This document shows positions 42,758 to 51,944 of a stretch of 64,000 bases of DNA, in pieces (the first letter of the stretch is position 1; each line of letters opens with the position of its first letter). The notes under the pieces were generated by a model. The model saw only the letters and a list, made by a program, of their open reading frames with translations, searched no databases and had not been told where the DNA came from. The stretch covers positions 1-64,000 of the forward strand of contig CAKRTS010000014.1 in assembly GCA_934402315.1 (NCBI GenBank), given 5' to 3'. A program made the translations under genes and the position numbers. The DNA is from an uncultured Acetatifactor sp. Lineage in GTDB: Bacteria; Bacillota; Clostridia; Lachnospirales; Lachnospiraceae.

Positions 42758-45337
42758 TCAGGCCTTCCGTCCGCAGCACTGCTTATACTTCTTACCGCTT
42801 CCGCAGGGGCAGGGATCATTGGGATAGATCTTCGCGTTTTCGCGCTTCACCGGTCCCCTGGGTGCACTGTCATCCTTGTTGGTGCCGGTAACCTTCGCAA
42901 CCTGCTCTCTCTCCACCTTCTGCTCTACCCTGATATGGAAGAGCAGACGGACAGTCTCTTCCTTGATATTCTGAATCATTTCATCGAACATCTTGTATCC
43001 TCTGGTCTTGTACTCCACAAGCGGATCACGCTGTCCATATGCCTGCAGACCGATACCCTGACGAAGCTGCTCCATGTCGTCGATATGATCCATCCACTTT
43101 CTGTCGATAACCTTTAACAAAATGACGCGCTCCAGCTCTCGTATCGCCTCCGAGTTCGGGAATTCCGTCTCCTTGGTCTCGTACAGCTTCACAGCCTCTT
43201 CCTTCAACTGCTGCTTCAGACTGTTCTTTTTCGGCTTCTTCACCCTCTCAGCCGTCACAGGTTGCAGCGGAATCGTCGGGATGAGCAGTGTATTCAGTTC
43301 ATTGAAGTTCCACTCCTCCAGCTCCGCGTCCTCGTTGATGCTGATGTCCACACAGTTTTCAGCAATATCCGTAATCATCTTGTAGATGAAATCTCTCATG
43401 CTCTCGCCATTTAGTACCCGGCGGCGCTCATCATAGATAATCTCCCTCTGCTCACTCATGACGCGGTCATATTCCAGCAGATTCTTACGGATGCCGAAGT
43501 TATTGCTCTCGATCTTCTTCTGGGCAGTCTCGATTGCATTTGTCAGTGCCTTATGCTCGATTTCCTGTCCCTCCGGGATTCCCATTGCGTTGAACATACT
43601 AATCAGCCGCTCGGAACCGAACAGTCTCATCAGATCATCCTGCAGGGAAATATAAAACTTCGATTCGCCGGGGTCTCCCTGACGTCCGGAACGTCCTCTC
43701 AACTGGTTATCAATACGTCTCGACTCGTGCCGTTCCGTACCGATAATCTTAAGGCCGCCCGCCGCTCTCGCTTCCTCGTCGAGCTTGATGTCCGTACCAC
43801 GGCCTGCCATGTTTGTCGCAATTGTCACCGCACCGTGCACACCTGCGTCTGCGACGATCTCCGCCTCCAGTTCATGGAACTTCGCGTTCAGCACCTTATG
43901 CTGGATACCCCTGCGCTGGAGCATACGGCTCAGCTCCTCACTCGCCTCGATCGTGATCGTGCCGACCAGTACGGGCTGCCCCTTCGCATGCGCCGCCTCG
44001 ACAGCGTCAACGATAGCGTGCAGCTTCTCCTGCTTCGTCTTATATACCGCATCCTGAAGATCCTTACGGATGACAGGACGGTTCGTGGGAATGACAACAA
44101 CATCCATGCCGTAAATCTCACGGAACTCCTTCTCCTCCGTCAGCGCCGTACCCGTCATACCGCACTTCTTCTCGAAAAGATTAAAGAAATTCTGGAACGT
44201 GATGGATGCAAGTGTCTTGCTCTCTCTCTTTACCTTTACATGCTCCTTTGCCTCGATCGCCTGATGCAGACCGTCGGAATAACGGCGTCCCGGCATGATA
44301 CGCCCGGTAAACTCATCGACAATCAGAACCTGATCGTCCTTAACCACATAGTCCTGATCGCGGAACATCAGATTGTGCGCGCGAAGTGCCAGAATGATGG
44401 TATGCTGTATCTCCAGATTCTCAGGATCGGCAAAGTTATCAATATGGAAAAATTCCTCGACCTTCTTCACACCGGCTTCGGTCAGGTTGATTACCTTATC
44501 CTTCTCATTTACGATAAAGTCACCGTTCTCCTCCTGAACCACGCCCATGATGGCATCCATCTTCGTCAGCTGCTGTACATCGTCGCCGCGCTTCATGCGC
44601 CTTGCAAGCAGATCGCACATCTCATACAGAGCCGTGGACTTTCCGCTCTGGCCCGAAATAATCAGCGGTGTTCTCGCCTCATCGATCAATACCGAGTCCA
44701 CCTCGTCGATGATGCAGAAATGCAGATCTCTCAGCACCAGCTGCTCCTTGTAGATTACCATGTTGTCACGCAGATAATCAAAGCCGAGCTCGTTGTTTGT
44801 CACATAGGTAATATCACAGCCGTAAGCCTTCTGACGCTCCTCGCTGGTCATGCTGTTCAGCACGACTCCGACAGACAAGCCCAGAAATTCATGTACCTGC
44901 CCCATCCACTCAGCGTCACGCTTTGCCAGATAGTCGTTGACCGTTACGATATGGACGCCCTTGCCCTCCAGCGCATTCAGATAAGCCGGTGCGGTAGATA
45001 CCAGCGTCTTTCCTTCACCGGTACGCATCTCGGCGATACGTCCCTGGTGCAGAATGATTCCACCGATCAGCTGTACGCGGTAATGCTCCATGTTCAGGAC
45101 ACGGCGCGCAGCCTCTCTCACCGTTGCAAACGCTTCCGGCAGCAGATCGTCCAGCGTCTCTCCTTCTCCCAGTCTCTTTTTGTATTCATCCGTCTTGCCC
45201 CGCAGCTCCTCGTCAGACAGCGCCTGCATCGCCGGGCGGAGCTCCTCGATTTTATCTACCAGAGGCATGATTCTCTTCAATTCCCTGTCACTGTGTGTAC
45301 CGAATATCTTGTCAATAACCTTCACGACAATAGCCAT
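42758..45337 (-). CDS. secA: Preprotein translocase ATPase SecA
   Basis: SecA drives proteins through SecYEG. At 859 residues it has the Walker [19 protein letters not shown], the DEAD region [21 protein letters not shown], the preprotein crosslinking domain, motif [13 protein letters not shown], and motif [25 protein letters not shown]-terminal zinc-binding SEC-C tail ([19 protein letters not shown]) completes it. ATG 45337 follows GGAAAGGT; the frame extends to 45379 without a site. It lies first in an operon with prfB. Confidence 0.98.
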   Translation of the reverse strand: MAIVVKVIDKIFGTHSDRELKRIMPLVDKIEELRPAMQALSDEELRGKTDEYKKRLGEGETLDDLLPEAFATVREAARRVLNMEHYRVQLIGGIILHQGRIAEMRTGEGKTLVSTAPAYLNALEGKGVHIVTVNDYLAKRDAEWMGQVHEFLGLSVGVVLNSMTSEERQKAYGCDITYVTNNELGFDYLRDNMVIYKEQLVLRDLHFCIIDEVDSVLIDEARTPLIISGQSGKSTALYEMCDLLARRMKRGDDVQQLTKMDAIMGVVQEENGDFIVNEKDKVINLTEAGVKKVEEFFHIDNFADPENLEIQHTIILALRAHNLMFRDQDYVVKDDQVLIVDEFTGRIMPGRRYSDGLHQAIEAKEHVKVKRESKTLASITFQNFFNLFEKKCGMTGTALTEEKEFREIYGMDVVVIPTNRPVIRKDLQDAVYKTKQEKLHAIVDAVEAAHAKGQPVLVGTITIEASEELSRMLQRRGIQHKVLNAKFHELEAEIVADAGVHGAVTIATNMAGRGTDIKLDEEARAAGGLKIIGTERHESRRIDNQLRGRSGRQGDPGESKFYISLQDDLMRLFGSERLISMFNAMGIPEGQEIEHKALTNAIETAQKKIESNNFGIRKNLLEYDRVMSEQREIIYDERRRVLNGESMRDFIYKMITDIAENCVDISINEDAELEEWNFNELNTLLIPTIPLQPVTAERVKKPKKNSLKQQLKEEAVKLYETKETEFPNSEAIRELERVILLKVIDRKWMDHIDDMEQLRQGIGLQAYGQRDPLVEYKTRGYKMFDEMIQNIKEETVRLLFHIRVEQKVEREQVAKVTGTNKDDSAPRGPVKRENAKIYPNDPCPCGSGKKYKQCCGRKA

Positions 45338-45402
45338 ACCTTTCCGTCGTCTGCGAGTATTACTGCCCTCATCAGACACCTTGTTTATAAACCATATTGT
45401 CC

Positions 45403-45431
45403 ATTGTAACAGAATTTACAGCCAGATTCAA
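45403..45431 (-). promoter_or_regulatory. Promoter of secA-prfB
   Basis: On the minus strand TTGAAT (45426-45431), 17 bases, TACAAT (45403-45408), about 66 bp before the SecA start. Confidence 0.7.
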
Positions 45432-45481
45432 CATAAAGCTGCCGGCATAGAATTAACAATTTGTAAATTTCCTGTTAAAGT

Positions 45482-45510
45482 TTGACTTTCCCAGGGGAAA
45501 ATATTATAAT
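45482..45510 (+). promoter_or_regulatory. Promoter of the HD-GYP gene
   Basis: TTGACT (45482-45487), 17 bases, TATAAT (45505-45510), about 78 bp before the start at 45588. Confidence 0.85.
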
Positions 45511-45587
45511 TTTATCATTAAAACAAACCCCATTCCTGAGGTTTCAGGCACAAGGTTTACAGGTTACTGAAAGGCATGAGGCTTAAT

Positions 45588-46673
45588 ATGAAAAGGTTAT
45601 CCACAATGCAGCTGGTTCCCGGGATGATAACCGGAGCCGATATTCTGGACATGGACGGACAGCTGATTCTTTCAAAGGGAACCGAGCTGACTGACCGTCT
45701 GATTACAAAACTTGATATGTATGGCATTCTGACCGTCTCTATTACAGACAACATTCCTCTTCCCGAAGCACCGGAGATTATCTCTGCCCCGAGGGAGCCC
45801 TCCTACTCTGCGCGCATCCGAAATTCTCCGGCCTTCCGGCAGTTCCGGCAGGAATACGAACTGAATCTCACCTCTTTTAAACAGGCAATAAATCGTGTTG
45901 TAGAGAAGAATATGCCCCTCGACATCGAGGAACTGCTGACACAGGCTTTGAATATCACGGCCCTTGGCCAGAATCCGAACAGTATTCTCTCAATGCTCCA
46001 CAACATGCGGGAATACGACGATTCCACCTATGCCCACTGCATTAACGTAGCCCTGCTCTGCAACATTTTTGCGACCTGGCTGCGCTTCGACAAACGCCAG
46101 ATCCAGCTGGCAACCGGCTGCGGACTGCTGCACGATGTCGGCAAGCTCCATATCCCGCACCATATTCTGACAAAGCCCAGCCATCTGACCGAGAATGAAT
46201 ACAGCGAAATTCAAAAGCATCCGGTCATCGGCTACCGGCTTCTGAAAAAAGCCGGGGCAAGCATCCACATCCAGAACGCCGCCCTGATGCACCATGAGCG
46301 CATGGACGGTTCCGGCTATCCTCTGCATTGCCAGAGCACGCAGATTGACAAATACGCCCGCATCGTGGCGATTGCGGATGTCTACGACGCCATGACAGCC
46401 ACAAGAGTCTACCGCGGACCGATGTGCCCCTTCCGGGTCATAGAGCTTTTTGAATCAGAAGGCTTCCGCAAATATGACGTGGAATATCTGCTCGTCATCC
46501 TCGAAAATATCGTGAACACCTACATCCAGAACCGCTGCCGCCTTTCTGACGGCAGAGAAGGCGACATCATTTATATCAACAAATTCACACTTTCGCGCCC
46601 CATCGTCCAGTGCGGCACCCAGTACGTCGACCTGTCCGAATGCCCGCACCTGACCGTGGAGACGCTGTTGTAA
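45588..46673 (+). CDS. HD-GYP domain phosphodiesterase
   Basis: HD-GYP proteins degrade cyclic di-GMP. This 361-residue soluble protein has an N-terminal part of about 125 residues (QLVPGMITGADILDMDGQLILSKGTELTD), seen in many clostridial HD-GYP proteins. The metal-binding core follows: AHCINVALLC, GLLHDVGKLHIPHHIL, HPVIGYRLLKKAG, and the complete HHERMDGSGYP signature, then ARIVAIADVYDAMT. All canonical residues are present, so it is probably active. ATG 45588 follows ATGAGGCTTAAT; ATG 45576 is the alternative. No partner sensor domain is fused. Confidence 0.93.
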   Translation: MKRLSTMQLVPGMITGADILDMDGQLILSKGTELTDRLITKLDMYGILTVSITDNIPLPEAPEIISAPREPSYSARIRNSPAFRQFRQEYELNLTSFKQAINRVVEKNMPLDIEELLTQALNITALGQNPNSILSMLHNMREYDDSTYAHCINVALLCNIFATWLRFDKRQIQLATGCGLLHDVGKLHIPHHILTKPSHLTENEYSEIQKHPVIGYRLLKKAGASIHIQNAALMHHERMDGSGYPLHCQSTQIDKYARIVAIADVYDAMTATRVYRGPMCPFRVIELFESEGFRKYDVEYLLVILENIVNTYIQNRCRLSDGREGDIIYINKFTLSRPIVQCGTQYVDLSECPHLTVETLL

Positions 46674-46684
46674 CTCACAGCTGT

Positions 46685-46812
46685 CAGGATGCACCTGACC
46701 ACAAGCAGTGCACTCTGGAGCCGCCGGCACTTAGATGCCGTATTCTGGCATCTTATGTGCCACTGCGAGCGGAAGGTAGCGCGAGCGTGCCTGCGGTGGT
46801 CTGTGCATCCTG
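46685..46812. repeat. Structured repeat element, copy 1
   Basis: This 128-bp element recurs at 48650-48790. Predicted stems are: P1, 46685-46702 with 46796-46812 (GGATGCAC with GTGCATCC, then GACCAC with GTGGTC); P2, GCAGTG (46705-46710) with CACTGC (46761-46766); P3, GGCAC..GATGCC (46726-46739) with GGCATC..GTGCC (46748-46761). It lies between the HD-GYP stop and the pectinesterase start. Between the copies three stems keep pairing through compensatory changes. No open frame or promoter is evident inside. Confidence 0.75.
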
Positions 46813-46860
46813 CGCAGCGTCACTTGCAAAAAACACCAAACAATAAGGAGCCCTTTTGCC

Positions 46861-47910
46861 ATGAGCAACGCCCCCCTCCACCTTTATGTCAATATCCCCG
46901 GCCACACCCCCTGCTTCGGCACGGTCGCTGCCGCGCTGGACAGCATACAGACCGACGCGGAGCAGGAAAAAACATACCCTGCCCCCATCTCAGACCTTCC
47001 CCCTGCCATCGTCCACATCGGCAGCGGCACTTACCGTGAAAAACTCGTCGTTACACGCCCGAACCTGACCCTGCGCGGCGAGGGAGACACCCCTTCGAAC
47101 GTCACAATTGTCTGGGGCGATGCCGCCTTCGATGAAATGCCGGAGGGCGACCGGCGCGGAACCTTCCGCACTGCCACGGTCAGGATCGACACCCATGACT
47201 TCACTGCCGAAAACCTGACGATCCGGAACGGTGCCGGTTACGGCCACACCGTCGGTCAGGCACTGGCGCTCTACGCCGACGGCGACCGCATCTATCTCGA
47301 AAACTGCCGTCTGATCGGCAGTCAGGACACCCTCTTTGCTGCCCCGCTCCCGTTAAAGGAAGCAAAGCCGGGCGGCTTTAAAGGCCCCGGCGAAAACAGA
47401 CCGCGCATTCCCGGCCGCCATTGCTACCGGAACTGCATGATACAGGGAGACGTCGATTTCATCTTCGGCGGCGCGGCCGCTTGGTTTGAAAACTGTACCC
47501 TCTTCTCCAAGCTGCCCGGCGACAGAAAGCCGCCGGAGAGCCCTGACGACGCTGTGATTTACGGCTATATCACCGCCGCCTCCACACCGGAGAATCAGCC
47601 CTTTGGTTTCTGTTTTGTGAACTGTAAGCTCACCGGGGACTGCCCCGCCGGCACGGTCATGCTCGGCCGCCCATGGCGCGAATGGGCAAAGACCGTCTAC
47701 CTGAACTGCGAGCTCGGCGCACACATCCATCCCACCGGCTGGGCAGACTGGGAAAAACCGCATGAGCATTTTTATTACGCGGAATATCACTCTTACGGTC
47801 CCGGCGCCGCTCCAACGGCCCGCGCTTCCTTCTCAATGCAGCTTACCGATGCCGAAGCCGCCAAATATACCATGGAAAATGTGTTAAACGGCTGGAAGCC
47901 GGGAACATAA
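46861..47910 (+). CDS. Pectinesterase (CE8)
   Basis: This enzyme removes methyl groups from pectin so that polygalacturonases can act. The 349-residue protein is a right-handed beta-helix of family CE8, with the catalytic region GSQDTLFA (first Asp), GDVDFIFGGAAAWFENC (second Asp) and GRPWREWAKTVYLNCEL (Arg and Trp). No signal peptide is seen, so it acts in the cytosol, as with several gut clostridial pectinases acting on imported oligosaccharides. The ATG follows AAGGAGCCC. It is a single plus-strand gene facing away from the rest of the pectin genes. Confidence 0.94.
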   Translation: MSNAPLHLYVNIPGHTPCFGTVAAALDSIQTDAEQEKTYPAPISDLPPAIVHIGSGTYREKLVVTRPNLTLRGEGDTPSNVTIVWGDAAFDEMPEGDRRGTFRTATVRIDTHDFTAENLTIRNGAGYGHTVGQALALYADGDRIYLENCRLIGSQDTLFAAPLPLKEAKPGGFKGPGENRPRIPGRHCYRNCMIQGDVDFIFGGAAAWFENCTLFSKLPGDRKPPESPDDAVIYGYITAASTPENQPFGFCFVNCKLTGDCPAGTVMLGRPWREWAKTVYLNCELGAHIHPTGWADWEKPHEHFYYAEYHSYGPGAAPTARASFSMQLTDAEAAKYTMENVLNGWKPGT

Positions 47911-47921
47911 TCCCGGCTTCC
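47894..47921 (+). terminator. Hairpin at the end of the pectinesterase gene
   Basis: A perfect 11-bp stem, GGAAGCCGGGA (47894-47904) with TCCCGGCTTCC (47911-47921), has the stop codon in its loop. The tail is AT-rich but lacks a T-run. Confidence 0.6.
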
Positions 47922-47952
47922 ATAAATCCTATTTATCTATTCCTTCTGAATT

Positions 47953-48585
47953 TTATTCCTCTTCCTCGGTCTGTGCCGCCTCGGAACCGCCTCCGATCCT
48001 GTTTCCCACATCAGCCTTCATATCGTCCATCTCCTGCTTCATGGACTGGATCTTTGTATCTCTGGCAATCGCCCGCATAATCAGGTTGAGATCCTCCGGG
48101 GAAAACATTCCTGCTGCCCTTGCGAGATCACCGATGTTGTCCCTGTTCACCCGCAGATGTCCCCCGCCTGACAAAGTGATGTTGATTACCTTGTCCTTCT
48201 CCTCCATATTGCCAAGGCAGATGCTGTTCGTCCGCTCGTCACATACAAAGCAGATCCCGTTATAATTGATGACACCGTCCTGTGCCAGATTGCCGTAGGG
48301 CACCTTAGGCACTTCGCGGATGCACGCCGACGGACTCTCCTTCCCCGCTGTCACGGCATCATAAATCCTTGCCGCCTGCGGGCGCTCTGTGTCCCTTTTC
48401 GCGACCTCCTCGTCCGTCTCCTCTCCCGCCAGCAGCTGCAATCTGCTGTCTGCCGTCTGTTCCTCATCCTCTGCCTGCCGGATAGCGTCCAGATAGCTCA
48501 TCCCTGAGAGACGCCCTCCCTTTACTCTGGAAGCCTCATAGCCTCCCGCGGAATCCGTTCCTGTGCCGTAAACTCCTAATCGCAA
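47953..48585 (-). CDS. Hypothetical protein, unknown family
   Basis: I do not recognise this protein. Starting from TTG 48585, which follows AAAGGAG with 7 bases spacing, it has 210 residues; an upstream ATG at 48639 lacks a ribosome site. It is hydrophilic, without signal peptide or membrane segment. The first half is acidic and probably disordered (AEDEEQTADSRLQ, GEETDEEVAKRD). The middle has YGNLAQDGVINYNGICFVCDERTNSICLG with three Cys residues. The end is helical, possibly coiled-coil (ARDTKIQSMKQEMDDMKADVG). It stands alone, with structured repeat copy 2 about 65 bp upstream of its start. Confidence 0.7.
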   Translation of the reverse strand: MRLGVYGTGTDSAGGYEASRVKGGRLSGMSYLDAIRQAEDEEQTADSRLQLLAGEETDEEVAKRDTERPQAARIYDAVTAGKESPSACIREVPKVPYGNLAQDGVINYNGICFVCDERTNSICLGNMEEKDKVINITLSGGGHLRVNRDNIGDLARAAGMFSPEDLNLIMRAIARDTKIQSMKQEMDDMKADVGNRIGGGSEAAQTEEEE

Positions 48586-48887
48586 CTTTCCGCTCCTTTC
48601 GTTTGTGCAGTCCTGTAAATAATTGCGAAACTCATACATTCAGGTAACAGTTGCGCAGGATGTACATGACCACAAGCAGCGCACTCTGGAGCCGCCGGCG
48701 CTTAGATGCCGTACTCTGGCATCTTATGCGTCCGTTGCGAGCGGAAGGTAGCGCAAGCGTGCCTGCGGTGGTCTGTACATCTTGTGCAACGTGCCCTGTA
48801 AAAACATGAGTTTTGCGATTTCCAGATACCGTCCCAAAACTCTCTGCACTACCTTTTATTTCGGCACGAACTGTCCTCCTCTTTACC
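48586..48887. other. Intergenic region holding repeat copy 2
   Basis: This stretch of about 300 bp has no gene. It contains the leader of the minus-strand hypothetical gene (48586-48649), the structured repeat copy 2 (48650-48790), and about 97 bp (48791-48887) past the end of the phosphoesterase gene with no clear signal. Confidence 0.7.
48650..48790. repeat. Structured repeat element, copy 2
   Basis: This is the second copy of the element at 46685-46812, 141 bp with its longer outer stem. P1 is about 23 bp (48650-48673 with 48768-48790), with one bulged T and two G-T pairs. Relative to copy 1, P1 GGATGCAC/GTGCATCC becomes GGATGTAC/GTACATCT. P2 GCAGTG/CACTGC becomes GCAGCG/CGTTGC. P3 GGCAC/GTGCC becomes GGCGC/GCGTCC. 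Unpaired parts such as CACTCTGGAGCCGCC and GCGAGCGGAAGGTAGCGC are nearly unchanged. Flanking genes are on the minus strand, whereas copy 1 is flanked by plus-strand genes. Confidence 0.75.
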
Positions 48888-49769
48888 CTACCCGCAGCTC
48901 TCCCTGTACGCCATCTCCCAGTACCGCTCGGGGATATCCGGCCAGTTGCACTCTCCGACCGCCTCCCGGCACAGCTCCATTGCCCGGAACAGCACATTCG
49001 CATGTCCATAGTCCGCAGACCCATAACGCCCCCTTGCAGCCAGCTGCATTTCCGTCACCTTACACCAGTACGGCGCTCTCTCCATCAGCCCCGAGACGGA
49101 AAGCTCCCTGATTACCCGCTCCCTGTCATAGTCGAGACTGATAAATTCCTCTCTCCATGTCCTTGTTTCCTCGTCGCCGTGCAGGATCAGAAACTGCGCC
49201 TTGCCCTGTCCCCCGATGGAGAGTCCGACAGAGCCGGGATTCAAAAGCAGCTTTCCCTTATACTCCTGCTTTCCCTGACGGTGAGTATGTCCGCACAGGA
49301 TCAGACCCACCTCCGTAGTCTCCAGAAGCCTTTCCACCCGCTCACTGCCCGGTCTGAGCGCCTCCGATACCTTATCCGGTGAACCGTGGCAGAGCTGCAA
49401 GGTCGGCATCGCCCCGTACTGCAGCTTCATGGCGATCGGCATTTCCCTGAAAAAGTCCAGCTCCCGCCTCGTCAGCCGATGGTAGGCATAATAAAGCGCT
49501 CCTGTCGTCGAATCAAATTCCCGCCAGCCACACTCACCGCCCTTCGCGTAGCTGAGCCAGTAATCCTCCTTATTTCCGCGGATAAAGGTACAGTCATATT
49601 CCTCCCTGTACTCCTTCAGCAGCTCCATTGTTCTCTCCGGGTAAGCCATCTCCCCGATATAGTCCCCCAGAAACAGGAATTTCCTTATCCCCCTCTTCAG
49701 CGCAAACCGCATACAGGTCTCAAGTGCGACATAATTGCTGTGAATGTCTGCAAATACAGCGATCTCCAT
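48888..49769 (-). CDS. Calcineurin-like metallophosphoesterase (YfcE/MJ0936-like)
   Basis: This 293-residue soluble phosphoesterase has the dinuclear metal motifs FADIHSNYVALE (D-x-H), FLGDYIGE (GD), RGNKEDYW (GN-x-E/D), LCHGSPD (H) and LCGHTHRQ (GHTH), followed by LLNPGSVGLSIGG. About 90 extra C-terminal residues follow the usual domain (YDRERVIRELSVSGL, YWEMAYRESCG). The substrate is unknown; relatives act on phosphodiesters or nucleotides. It is a single minus-strand gene. Confidence 0.9.
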   Translation of the reverse strand: MEIAVFADIHSNYVALETCMRFALKRGIRKFLFLGDYIGEMAYPERTMELLKEYREEYDCTFIRGNKEDYWLSYAKGGECGWREFDSTTGALYYAYHRLTRRELDFFREMPIAMKLQYGAMPTLQLCHGSPDKVSEALRPGSERVERLLETTEVGLILCGHTHRQGKQEYKGKLLLNPGSVGLSIGGQGKAQFLILHGDEETRTWREEFISLDYDRERVIRELSVSGLMERAPYWCKVTEMQLAARGRYGSADYGHANVLFRAMELCREAVGECNWPDIPERYWEMAYRESCG

Positions 49770-49868
49770 GTGCCCCTCCTTCCCGGCCGCCGCAGCGTCC
49801 GATTGTTTCTGCAGACCATATTATAAGAAAAGTTTTAAGATTGCGTGCGCCGCTTTCTTAAGACATTC

Positions 49869-49919
49869 TTACGGAATCCGAAAAATAACCTTGTGCCGTT
49901 TTCCGTAATCCACTATAAT
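49869..49919 (+). promoter_or_regulatory. Promoter and dyad upstream of the HerA-like gene
   Basis: TTGTGC (49891-49896), 17 bases, TATAAT (49914-49919). Perfect 8-bp arms TTACGGAA (49869-49876) and TTCCGTAA (49901-49908) flank the -35 box, as an operator would. Confidence 0.65.
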
Positions 49920-49963
49920 ATTCTTATCTTTGGCTTATTAAAAAAATCAATAGGAGGGGAATT

Positions 49964-51538
49964 ATGTACTATAACGATAAAATCTGGATCGGAGAATCCG
50001 ACGGTGAAAAAATCTGCATCCTGCCGAATATGGCAAACCGTCACGGTCTGATCGCCGGTGCTACCGGAACCGGTAAAACGATTACATTAAAGGTTCTGGC
50101 CGAATCCTTCAGCGATGCCGGCGTGCCGGTCTTTCTCGCGGACGTCAAGGGCGATCTCGCGGGCATGTGCCGCCCCGGAAGAGACAGCGAGGATATGCAG
50201 AAGCGCATCGCCTCATTCGGTCTTGTCCAGTGCGGTTTTTCCTACCAGTCCTACCCCAGCGTCTTCTGGGATGTCTACGGCAGAATGGGAATCCCGCTGC
50301 GCACAACCATCTCTGAAATGGGGCCCCTGCTCCTCGGCAGACTGATGAACCTCACCCCGGCGCAGACCGATGTGCTCAACGTCACCTTTAAAATCGCGGA
50401 TGACAACAATCTGCTGCTGATCGATACAAAGGATCTGAAATCCATGCTCCAGTACATCGGCGAAAACGCTGCCGATTTCAGCAACGAATACGGACATATC
50501 GCCAAAGCGAGTGCGACAACCATCATCCGCCATATCGTTGCTCTGGAAGCACAGGGCGCGCAGGAATTCTTCACAGAGCCTGCCCTGAACATTGCGGACT
50601 GGTTCACCACCGGCGCAGGCGGCAAGGGTGCCATCAATATTCTGGACTGCCGTGAGCTGGTAAACGACCCGACCATGTACTCACTTTTCCTGCTTTGGAT
50701 GCTGGCAGAGCTTTTTGAGACGCTGCCGGAGGTCGGTGATCCCGCAAAGCCCCGCATGGTATTCTTCTTCGACGAAGCGCACCTGCTCTTCAACAATGTC
50801 TCCAAGGCGTTGCAGGAAAAGATCGAACAGATCGTCAAGCTGATCCGCTCCCGCGGTGTCGGCATTTATTTCATTACACAGGCACCCAAGGACATTCCCG
50901 ACGGTGTCCTCAGCCAGCTCGGCAATAAGATCCAGCACGCGCTGAGAGCCTACACCCCCGCCGACGAGAAGGCAATCAAGGCGGCTGCCGCGTCCTTCCG
51001 CACCAACCCGGCATTCGATACCAAGACCGTGCTGTCCGAGCTCGGTACCGGCGAGGCGTTAGTCTCCGTGCTGGACGAAGCCGGAATCCCCACCGTGGTA
51101 AAGCGCTGTAAAATTCTGCCCCCGCAGAGTCTCATGGGGCCGATCTCCGACGAAGAGAAAAAGCAGGAGGTGCTGATGAGCAATCTTTACTTGAAATATA
51201 AGGATGCCCACGATCCCGACAGCGCCTATGAATTCCTGCAAAGAAAGAATCTCGAGGATGAAGCCGCTCTGGAACAGCAGAAGAAAGCCGCGGCAGACGA
51301 GAAGGCGGCGGCAAAAGAAAAAGCGGCTGCCGAAAAAGCCGCCCTGCGTGAAAAGGCAAAAAAAGACCGGACAATCAAGTCCGGCATGAAGAGTGTCGCA
51401 AACAGCGCTGCGGGAACCATCGGACGCGAGGTCGGAAACACCATCGGAAAGTCCCTCGGCGGCTCCTTCGGCAAGAAGCTCGGCGGAAACGTAGGCGCCC
51501 AGCTCGGCAGGAGCATCCTCGGCACACTGTTCAAATAG
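49964..51538 (+). CDS. HerA-like ATPase (DUF853, YjgR-type)
   Basis: This 524-residue protein belongs to the DUF853 group of HerA/FtsK-type ATPases. It has Walker A LIAGATGTGKTITL (about residue 30), VFLADVKGDLAGM, Walker B VFFFDEAHLLFNNV (about 270), and the sensor text GVGIYFITQAPKDIPDGVLSQLGNKIQHALRAYTP. A long Lys/Ala/Glu coiled-coil (about 430-475) leads to a glycine-rich C-terminal part (GREVGNTIGKSLGGSFGKKLGG). Function is unclear; no nuclease partner lies beside it. The ATG follows TAGGAGGGGAATT. It is convergent with, and overlaps by 8 bases, the YolD-like gene. Confidence 0.9.
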   Translation: MYYNDKIWIGESDGEKICILPNMANRHGLIAGATGTGKTITLKVLAESFSDAGVPVFLADVKGDLAGMCRPGRDSEDMQKRIASFGLVQCGFSYQSYPSVFWDVYGRMGIPLRTTISEMGPLLLGRLMNLTPAQTDVLNVTFKIADDNNLLLIDTKDLKSMLQYIGENAADFSNEYGHIAKASATTIIRHIVALEAQGAQEFFTEPALNIADWFTTGAGGKGAINILDCRELVNDPTMYSLFLLWMLAELFETLPEVGDPAKPRMVFFFDEAHLLFNNVSKALQEKIEQIVKLIRSRGVGIYFITQAPKDIPDGVLSQLGNKIQHALRAYTPADEKAIKAAAASFRTNPAFDTKTVLSELGTGEALVSVLDEAGIPTVVKRCKILPPQSLMGPISDEEKKQEVLMSNLYLKYKDAHDPDSAYEFLQRKNLEDEAALEQQKKAAADEKAAAKEKAAAEKAALREKAKKDRTIKSGMKSVANSAAGTIGREVGNTIGKSLGGSFGKKLGGNVGAQLGRSILGTLFK

Positions 51539-51944
51539 TGCACTGTAGAATATCCTCCGCCCTGACCATAGTTCCATCCATAAAGAAGATCGCATGAGTG
51601 TACTCATCGATCTTCTTTACTTTGCCCGTGATTGTCACATAAGCGCCGCCATCCTTCCGCGCGTCCTTCTGAAAAAAGGTCACGCTAATTTCAGGGTGCG
51701 CTTCACCGCACTCCCTGATCTGCCGCAGCTTTTCGTCCAGCTCCTCCCGAGCGTTCTCATCCAGCTCAATCCGCTCCTCCGTCAGCCGGGCGCTCTCATC
51801 GATCGCGTCCTCATACCCCGTCAGCGCAGCAAAAGGGGAAAACTGTGCCGCACGGTCTGCCAGAGACATCTGCGGATGACTGACGGAGACATGGTGCGGC
51901 AACGCAATAATGTCCTCATATTCAGATATTCCGGCTTCCTTCAT
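51531..51944 (-). CDS. YolD-like family protein
   Basis: This 137-residue soluble protein has the YolD signature RAAQFSPFAALTGYEDAIDESARLTEERIELDE and then a beta-rich half (AYVTITGKVKKIDEYTHAIFFMDGTMVRAEDIL). YolD-like proteins accompany UvrX/YqjW-type Y-family polymerases and are thought to be their accessory factors. The start overlaps the polymerase stop (ATGA), so the two are made together. Confidence 0.9.
   Translation of the reverse strand: MKEAGISEYEDIIALPHHVSVSHPQMSLADRAAQFSPFAALTGYEDAIDESARLTEERIELDENAREELDEKLRQIRECGEAHPEISVTFFQKDARKDGGAYVTITGKVKKIDEYTHAIFFMDGTMVRAEDILQCTI

Noticed and set aside
43553..45409. Open frame of about 618 codons on the plus strand opposite secA
   Set aside because: It lies wholly antisense to a perfectly conserved secA, has no family-like text, and reflects codon bias of the real gene.
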